A stretch of DNA of 64,000 nt from CAWFLT01 sp963816795. Its GTDB lineage: Bacteria > Acidobacteriota > Vicinamibacteria > Vicinamibacterales > SCN-69-37. Below, in pieces: positions 56,571 through 64,000 of this stretch; the first letter of the stretch is position 1; each line of letters begins with the position of its first letter. Location: positions 124,001 to 188,000 of the forward strand of contig CAWFLT010000014.1 in assembly GCA_963816795.1 (NCBI GenBank). The letters are read 5' to 3'. A model generated the notes under the pieces. The model was given only the letters and a program-made list of their open reading frames with translations, was not told where the DNA came from and did not search any database. The translations under genes and the position numbers were made by a program.

Positions 56571-59208
56571 ATGTCGCATTTGCAAGCCAACGAATTGACG
56601 TTCGCCGGCGAGTCCCCTTCCGCGAAAGTCGAACACCCGATGGCGACGCCCGTCGGGATGGCTCGCGCGGTGGCTGGACCCGGAATGGCTCCTGTTCGAG
56701 GCGTTCCTGCTAGTCCCCGCGCTGGTCTGTCTGCTCTGGGGCGATGCGGACCGAGCCGTGTTCTACGCCAGACTCGCGCTGCACGTGGGCTGCTTGAAAT
56801 GGCTGGGATGGAGCGTGCTCACCCGGGTCTCGGATCATCAGCCGCTTCGCTTCCTCATGTTTCCGGTAGAGCTGGTCGTTGGATTGACCGTTGCGATCCT
56901 CTGGTTCTACGTCCGTAACGTCGCAGGCTGGCTCGTGCCCGGCTCGTACAGTCTGCGCGAGCTCGGGATCCTCTCCTGGCTCGTGGCATCCGGGCATCTC
57001 TTCGGGGCTCTTGTCGTCAATCGTACGTCCATCTCTTCCCACTTCGTGAGCTGGTCGCAGACGGCCCGGTCCTTGCTGCCTCGAGCTTCCGTCTACGGTC
57101 CGTTCACGCTGACCCTCACGCTCACGCTGTTGGTCGGTCGCCAAGGAGATCTTCGCACCCTCTCAGGACGGCTGGTTTCACGCCTTCATCGCGCGGGTGT
57201 ATTTGAACGACGGTCTCTTCTATCCGCATTTCAACGGCGGGCAAGCAATCTTCTACGCGTCAGGATTCGGCGCCATCAATGCTGTCACGGCCGCCTTCTC
57301 CGGGCTCTCCATCGTCAAGGTTCACAACCTGCAGCATATTTTCTGGGTCGTCGTGGGTCTCTACATGCTCACGGCAACCGTCGCCGTCGTGGCGAGACGG
57401 CCGCTCGCCGCCGTGCAGTTGTTGCCAGTCCTATTCCTGAGCGCTTACCCCTTGCACAATCTTCCACCAGACGTGCATTGGACGCACGCCGCTCAGCAAG
57501 TCGGCTCCGCCGCTGTTGATTGCCATTCCCATCCTGTCATTGCTGCTGCCCGCTCGCCGTTATGCCTTCTACACAGGAATGGCCATTCAGGCTGCGCTGA
57601 GCCTGCTCGTTCTGGCTCTGAGCCCCGTGTGTGCGCTCTTTCTACTCCTGGCTTGCACGGCCGCCCTCCTCATCAACTGCTATCGAGCTCGCGTCGAACT
57701 CGGCGAGCGCATACTCAAAGTGGCGTCCATCCAAGCCGGACTCACGGTGCTAGCCGCGCTCTTGGTCCTCGGCTCAGACCGTTACTACAGCAAGTTGATC
57801 CTGAGCCCACGCGAAGCCAGTTACTTGACGGGATCGCACTACGGAGGCAACGCGCAGCTGGAGCGAACCCTCTTTTCTCTTTCTCGCCCAAGCAGGGTCT
57901 TACGGCCATCGCCGCCGTCAATCCCTTCGGCCTCATTCATTGGCCGACGGAGGAGTCGCACCTTCCGGGGAGGCATCTGGCCTGGCTCGTCCTCGCGCTG
58001 ACCGCATGTGCGTGTGTATTAGCCGGCCGACGGCGAACGGTACCACTCCCAGCACGCTCTCTCGCAGTCGTTGCAGCGGCATCTCTCATCGGCTGGCTTG
58101 CTGCAAAGTACGGGATGACCTTCTTCGCCGGTGGCATTACCAAACCGACCCAGGACGCGTCCTTACTCTACGCCTATCTCTTCTTCCTCGGTCGCCGCGT
58201 GGAGTTGTGGCTTCTGTTTCTCGCGGCCCTGACCGCCGGTGTGAGCGTTTATCTCAGTCGTCGCGACGGTCGCGAGCGTGCCATCGCCAGAGCGACGATC
58301 GCAGGGGCCGTGATCATCCTGGCAGCGTGGTGGCTTCCCCACGCGCGCACGCATCTGGATCCACGCCGGAATCAACTCATTGCCCGGAACCTCGGGGTCT
58401 CCGGACTGATCACGCCGGACGATATCGAGCTGGCGTCGTGGATGGAACACAATTTGCCGCCCGACAAGGGACTCATCGCGCTTACTTCGCTGCCTTTCAA
58501 AGTTCGGGCGTACCAAGTTGCTCTTCCCGATCGGCGCTTCACAAGCGCTGCCCCTTTACGGCAAGGGATACAACTTTACTTTCCAGGTCTACGATCCCGG
58601 CAGGGCGTACAGCTACGATGAGTACACTCAGCATGTCGTGAACTTCTTCGACGCTGGCTGGTGCCTGAAGAACAATATCCGATACTTTCACTGCCGAAGG
58701 GGGATCTGTCTCCCAATCATGGATTGTCCGGGCACTGGAGATTGGCTTGCTGCAGCCAGTTCGGGAGATTTCTTCCTCTGGTGTCTACGAGGTTCGTCCA
58801 CTCCCATGGACGCCTCGCGTGATGTCGATTCCGCCTACTCCCGATAGCTCGCATCAGGTACGCTGGCTCGCTGATGGCAGCGGTGTCGCCGAAGGAGGCG
58901 ACGCCCAACTCGTGTTCACCCTGAAGAAGGCGGAGTTCGTCCATGCGATTCGCTTCAAATACACGCTAACCAATCCGGCAGGCGTTCCCGCCTCGGCGCA
59001 GCTCTTTTGGAAACGTGCTGATCAGCCTTTCGTCGAGCATGAGCGAACCGCGCGTTTGCGGCTCGAGCCAAATACTGAGGAGGAGACCCTGACGATTCTC
59101 GTCCACGATACGCTGGACCAGTTTCGATTCGACCCGGACATCAAGCCGGGTACCTTCCGCATTCGCGAGATCGAGTTGCTCGTGAAGCCGACTGACGCCA
59201 AGGACTAG
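56571..59208 (+). CDS. large polytopic membrane protein (several frameshifts)
   Basis: A product of about 870 residues read through five or more frame segments. The hydrophobic segments are WLLFEAFLLVPALVCLLWG, FLMFPVELVVGLTVAILWF, the span near 57250-57450 (GLSIVKVHNLQHIFWVVVGLYML), ALLVLGSDRYYSKL and others; then a long soluble tail ending in a beta-sandwich (FVHAIRFKYTLTNPAGVPASAQLFWKR). It may be a glycosyltransferase or a polymerase-like protein, with the tail facing the periplasm. Start uncertain: ATG at 56571 (MSHLQANELTF) needs a frame change near 56650. GC is lower here (one 60-base sample about 53%). Confidence 0.5.
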
Positions 59209-59251
59209 CGGACGATAGCCCGCGCAGGCGCTCGACCCGCCTCTGGCAACG

Positions 59252-62200
59252 TCACTCGACGATGGGCGACCCGAAGGCGTCTGCGCGTGGAATGCAGTGA
59301 CGAGAGTAATAAGGATCGGGCGCGCCGGCCGCTGGATACTCCGCGACAATCTGGGCGACGAGCGCGCGATCGGCGCCCGCCGGATGCGCGAGCTGCCCGT
59401 CGAAGGTGGCCTTCATCCGAGGCGAGTACGCGGTCTTGATGCCGTGACGCGCGGCCCGCAGGCAGAACTCGATCCCATAGAGCCCGTCCGAGCGGTCGAT
59501 GCCCTTGAGGCCTCCGATCGTGCGGAGCACGTCCCGCTTGACCGCCATGAACGAGCCGTACACCGCGGTCACGTTGCGGCGGATGAAGCCATTGGCCATG
59601 GACGAACCGCATGTCCTGGCCATGAGCGGGCGTGGCGAAAAAGCCATCGAGACCGGACACGTAGCCGATGTGGTAGACGCGCCCGTCGGGATCGAGGATG
59701 CAGCCGCCAGCAATACCGGTCGACGGGTCCAGCTCGAACGTGCCAATGGCTTCCCAGATCCAATCCGGGTTCGTGACGACCAGCATGGGGTTGAGGACGA
59801 CGTGGACCTCTCCGCTTTCGATGGCCTCGCCGGTGAACATGAGGGAGAGGAGGTCTGCCTCGTCTCGATATGTCACCACCTCCGGCTTCACACGACCGAT
59901 CCCAATCTTTCCTGCAGCAGCGGCGAGGCCGACGCCCACCTCGTCCTGGCCCGGCACGTAGATACGTTGCGAAATTGCTTCGTACCGCGTGTGCGCGAGG
60001 CTGGAACGAAGCTGTGTCAACGCGTCATGTGGCGCATCCAAGGGAATCACGGCATGCAGCAGGACGCGAGGCCCGTCCTGCTTACGGCGTACGGCATGGT
60101 AATAGCCGAGCACGTCGTTGGCTTTGGCGACCTCGAAGCGATCCGCGAGGTCGAGCCGCTCGAGCGCGTGGCGTACGACCGACTTCTGCGATTCGGCCAG
60201 GTAGTTCTTGGAGTCCTCGTTGAGCGCGGTCGAGCCCGGGTGCATGCGCCAGCCGTACAGCACGAAGGGCACGTGCACGATGTGTGAGGTCCGGGTCGCA
60301 AGCCGGAGTGCCGAGTCCCAATCGGGGCTGCCGCGCGCGTAGTCGGCGCTGTAGAAGTCCGCCTCGAGCGCCAGCGTCCGCTTGAAGACCATCAGATGCG
60401 CCGCCGGACAGGTCGACAGCGCCGCGAGGTTCGACCAGGCCGGCCTCCACAGGATCTCCGACGCCACCCCGCTCAATGTGATCTTCTGCTCGTCCGAATA
60501 CAGGAGATCCGGCTCGTGGTGCTCGGCCACGAAGCTGCTCAGAATCCGCAGCGCGTCCGGATAGAGCACGTCGTCGTGATCGACGGGGATGACATAGGTG
60601 CCGCGCGCATGCTCGAGGAGAAAGCGATTGCCCCCGATGATGTGCAGATTGTCCTCGACGCGCCAGAAGCGAACGCGGGGATCGCGGGCCGCCAAATCTC
60701 GACAGACTTGCTGCGTGTCCGGTCGATGCGACCCATTGTCGAGCAGAACCCATTCGAAATCATCGTAGCGCTGGCTCAGGATCGAGTCAGCCAGCGCGAC
60801 GACGAACGGGGGATCGACGTCGTGAATCGCCGTCGTGATCGAAAAGAGCGGCTCGCCTTCTCGCCGCGGCCTCTCGGCGGCGGGCTTCCCGACCGCGAAC
60901 CGGGCCTGCTCCTCGAGCATCGCCTGGAACCGTCGGGGCCAGCGTTCCTTGGCTTCCCTGAGACAGACCCCCGAGACGGAGAGGACGCTGCCGGTCGACT
61001 CTTTCAGCACGACGATGTAGTCGCCCTCGGGCAGCGGGGCGGCGGGCATGCCGACGAGCACGCCGGCCACGTCAGCGGGCTCGAGACGCACTGACGCCAC
61101 GCGTGCGGCTCGCTCGATCCCCCGTCCGAAATAGTCGTCGCGCCCGAACAACAGCACTTCGCCCCGTGCCTCGTCGTCCCTGGTGCGGACCTTGAACTCC
61201 GGCCGGGTCCCGACGTGCTGCCAGTCGGCGGGCGCAATCAGGCGGAGCGCTGGCAGGGCGGGAGCGCCGTCGTTCGGGGCCCTCTGCGCGAGCCGCGAAT
61301 CCTCCTCGGCGAGGAACGTGTCGTCGACCCGCGACGCATGGTCGCGTGGGATGCGGATCCTCCGTGCTTCGACGAGCGGCGAGTAGATCACGCGGCGGTG
61401 TTGTGCTTTCGCGAGCGCACCGAGCGTCGCGCCGAGTCGCCTCGTGAAGCCCTCACGCGTGACGGACTCGATGGCGGCCTCCAGGAAGCGGCGCTCGACG
61501 ACGAGAAAGCCCTCGGCTGGCGCCTCGATCGTCTGCGGCTTCAGCGCAAGAGCAAATGCGCCGGCGTCCGTTCGATGGAGACCCCGGTAGAGCGCCATGG
61601 TCTCGCCGGCGGTGACGCGAGAGCCGGCGTCGACGACGAAGTCGCGATCGTCCAGGATGCGGCCGCCCACGATCGCCACGTCCGACTGGAGCTCGAACCA
61701 TTTCGTCGCCTCCCACACCCACTCCTGCGTGGTCGGACGACATCGAAGATCGAGCAGCGCAATACGTTCGACGTTGCGGGGAAGGGCGTCGCCGAGCGTC
61801 CGCCAGTCCGAGAGCGTGTCCAGACGTCGTCGAACCGGCACGACGTGACTGGCGATCGAAAGGCCGGGCACGTGCGCGAGCGCATCCACATCGGCTTGGG
61901 TCGCGCCCAGGACCACGACGGCAAAGCCCGGGTCGCCGATGGGCCGGCGGCGAATCCACCATTCGACAGCGCCTCGAAAGAGAGGGAACTCGGCGATCTC
62001 GTAGCGCTCGGCGGCGCTGCGGCGGGCGACGCACCGCCTCGACCACCGCGCGCATGGATGCCAGGGAGCCGGGATTCTGAGTGTCGGTATGGCTCTGCGA
62101 TTCGGCATGTGTGCGCCAGTGGTAGAGCACGTGCGGCACATGCGCGATCCGCAAGCCGGCCTCGCTGAAACGGACGACCGTGTCCCAGTCGTGGCAGTAC

Positions 62201-64000
62201 TCGGCCCCCTCGTTCGAGTAGACGCCGAGCTCGAGCGCCCGCTCGCGGCTGAACGCGCACAGGTGCCAGATGTACGAAGATTCCAGGTTGAGGACCGGAT
62301 CGAACCCGGGCCTCGAGTACGGCGTGTGCACGCGCTCGCCGGTGAGGTGATCTTCGTCCGAGAAGACGAAATCGGCCTGCTCGCGGTCGATCGCGGCAGC
62401 GAGAACCTCCAGCGCATCGGGCTCGAGCACATCGTCTGCGTCGAGCGGGATCACGAATCGTCGCGCCGCACGTGCGAGGCATTGGCGCATCGCGCCCTGG
62501 ATGCCGGCGTTCTCGGCACACGCAAAGCGCTGGACTCGATGGTCGGCCGCGATGCGATCGAGCACCCGCACGACGTCGTCGGGTACCGGGCCGTTCTCGA
62601 GCACGATCCATTCGAAGTCGGCATGGCGCTGCTCGAGAAGCGAGCGCGCGGTCAGCTCGAAGAACTGTGCTGGCGTGCGGGAGTAGACGCTCGTCAGGAT
62701 CGAGAACGACACCGCCGAGGAGGCGCGCGGCAGGACGGCGCGCGCCATCCGGTCGGCTTCGAGCATCTGTTCGTCCGTCAACGCCGGTCCCGGGTCGCCG
62801 AACGGCCGCCGGCGCACCTCGATTGATGCCGGCTGGTACGCCGGCGCGCGCAGCGCGACGTGTGGCGAGAGATAGCGCCGATCGGGCATCAGGTCGACGT
62901 TCACGCGCTTGAATGCCTCGTGCTCCACGTCGCGGACCTGTGCCGCCAGATCGATGTTCGTCTCGGCCGACAGGTTGGGGCTGTAGATGACCCGCCGCCC
63001 CTGTCGTCTGAACGCTGCGCCGAGCCAGGCGCCGAGGTGGGCCAGCGAGACGTTCGCGCGCGCCAGAGCTGAAAGCGCATCGAGGGCCAGTTTCGGATCG
63101 AGCACGGAGTGATCGAGCGACACCGCGCTGACCGAATGCTGCTTCCACGCCTGGGCGTGGTACCCCGGATCCTCGAGCGGCCGGCCGCGATCGGGCGCAT
63201 CGCATCCGCGGCCGAACCCGAAGTACGCGCCGGCATCGACGATGCGGCCGTTCTGATGCAGGCGACCGCCCACCATGGCGGTATCTGGAAACAGCTCGAA
63301 GAGACCCATTGCCTCGAGCGCCCAGACGTCGTCCACGATCCGCGTGTCGTGCCACAGAACGTGCAGCAGGCGGCCGCTCTCGGCCGCTCGCGCCGCAAGG
63401 CGTGCCAGGCCCGACCACGCCGTCCGCCGGATCCAGATGCACGACCTCGTGTGGAATCTCCTTCGGCACCTCGAGGCGAGGTGGACGGTCTGGAGACGAT
63501 GCCAGGACCACAGTGGTAATCGCGCGCGGGTCCGTCGCGTCTCGCCGCATCCACCAGTCCGGCATGCCGCCGAAACAGCGGCGAGAGCTCCAGCGCGAAA
63601 TCGCCCGGTCGGCGCCAGCGTCTCGAGCAACTTCGTCAAGACGCGGCGCTGAGAGTCGTACACGAACGGCTTTGAGTGGATGTTGCCTGGAGGTCGACGC
63701 CTGGTGCATGCGCCAGCTGTAGAGCACTTCGGGGATGTGCAGCGGTGTGTGGCCGGCGGCAAGGAACCGAGTGAACGTGTCCCAGTCGTGGCTGCCCTCC
63801 GCCTGCTTGTCGGTGTAGGCGCCGAGCTGCAGCGCCAGCTGGCGATCGACGACGCTCAGGTGCGCGATGTAGCACGAGTTCGCGAAGAGGACCGGATCGA
63901 ACGAGGGCTTGAAGTAGGGCGAGCTGAAGCGATTGCCGTCGAGCTTGTCTTCGTCGGTGTACGCGAGCGCCGGATAGCCGGCCTCACCGAGCGCGTGAGA
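59252..64000 (-). CDS. giant multi-module family 2 glycosyltransferase, partial
   Basis: At least 1,580 residues, with the N-terminus beyond the window. Repeated units are visible. One ends near 63640 (YTDEDKLDGNRFSSPYFKPSF, SYSWRMHQAS). The second spans about 61500-63640 (FSILTSVYSRTPAQF, VIPLDADDVLEPDALEV, FSDEDHLTGERVHTPYSRPGF, HVLYHWRTHAES). The third spans about 59252-61500 (FSITTAIHDVDPPFV, VIPVDHDDVLYPDALRI, YSDEQKITLSG, YGWRMHPGSTALN). Each GT2 domain is followed by a second, GT-like region (AIVGGRILDDRDFVVDAGS; GIAGGCILDPDGRVYHIG). Frame changes occur near 59610, 62030 and 63540. The stop is TGA at 59252. Confidence 0.85.

Noticed and set aside
56343..56636. 97-residue minus-strand ORF in the 56.1-56.6 kb gap
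   Set aside because: Low-complexity, Arg-rich and without a ribosome-binding site; typical random open frame in GC-rich DNA.

Overview
The window is about 64 kb of high-GC bacterial chromosome (a hand-counted 60-base stretch inside selA is about 77% GC). It carries housekeeping genes, a respiratory complex I operon and a very large surface-polysaccharide locus. Gene content and style (ispE next to tRNA-Gln, a rhamnose-nucleotide operon beside nuo, dense ATGA/GTGA/TGATG gene overlaps, many palindromic and satellite-like spacer repeats) suggest an Acidobacteriota genome, perhaps Vicinamibacteria. That is inference, since no rRNA is present. No transposase, integrase, phage gene or CRISPR array was seen.

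Layout. 1-13.5 kb: tRNA-Gln, ispE, a lipoprotein and a TPR protein (minus); then Trm112-like, a GT9 heptosyltransferase, a GT39-like membrane protein and an O-antigen ligase (plus); a second GT39-like transferase and purH (minus, separated by a 109-bp nested palindrome); a cold-shock gene with a structured leader; an unrecognised gene; selA. 13.5-25.5 kb: nuoA-B-C-D-E-F-H-J-K-L-M-N on the minus strand, with no room for nuoG or nuoI. 25.5-30.1 kb: rmlA-B-C and a WecA-like phosphotransferase fused to the membrane/Rossmann half of a WbpM/PglF-type protein. 30.2-37 kb: membrane glycosyltransferase-like proteins, an SDR, a nucleotide-sugar dehydrogenase homologue lacking its catalytic cysteine, a transaldolase and a GmhB-type phosphatase. 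37-43.8 kb (plus): a tightly overlapped operon with methyltransferases, an epimerase, a Gfo/Idh oxidoreductase and the GDP-heptose enzymes HddA, HddC and GmhA. 43.8-56.1 kb (minus): a Wzm/Wzt exporter, genes for a CDP-linked C-methylated deoxysugar, a two-domain GT2, methyltransferases and a DPM1-like GT2. 56.6-59.2 kb: a lower-GC membrane protein. 59.25 kb to the edge: a giant multi-module GT2 protein that continues beyond the window.

Together the polysaccharide genes read as an ABC-exported O-antigen system. WecA-like initiation, dTDP-, GDP-heptose and CDP-sugar supply, chain building by multi-domain GT2 enzymes, methyl decoration, Wzm/Wzt export with a Wzt carbohydrate-binding tail, and ligation by a WaaL-type ligase are all represented.

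More than thirty apparent single-base frameshifts interrupt otherwise well-conserved genes, including nuoF, nuoJ, nuoL, nuoM, nuoN and selA. The pattern looks like residual indel errors of an unpolished assembly rather than decay, so split genes are annotated here as single genes with the junction given. Apparent fusions that sit at ATGA/GTGA gene overlaps should be treated with the same caution.
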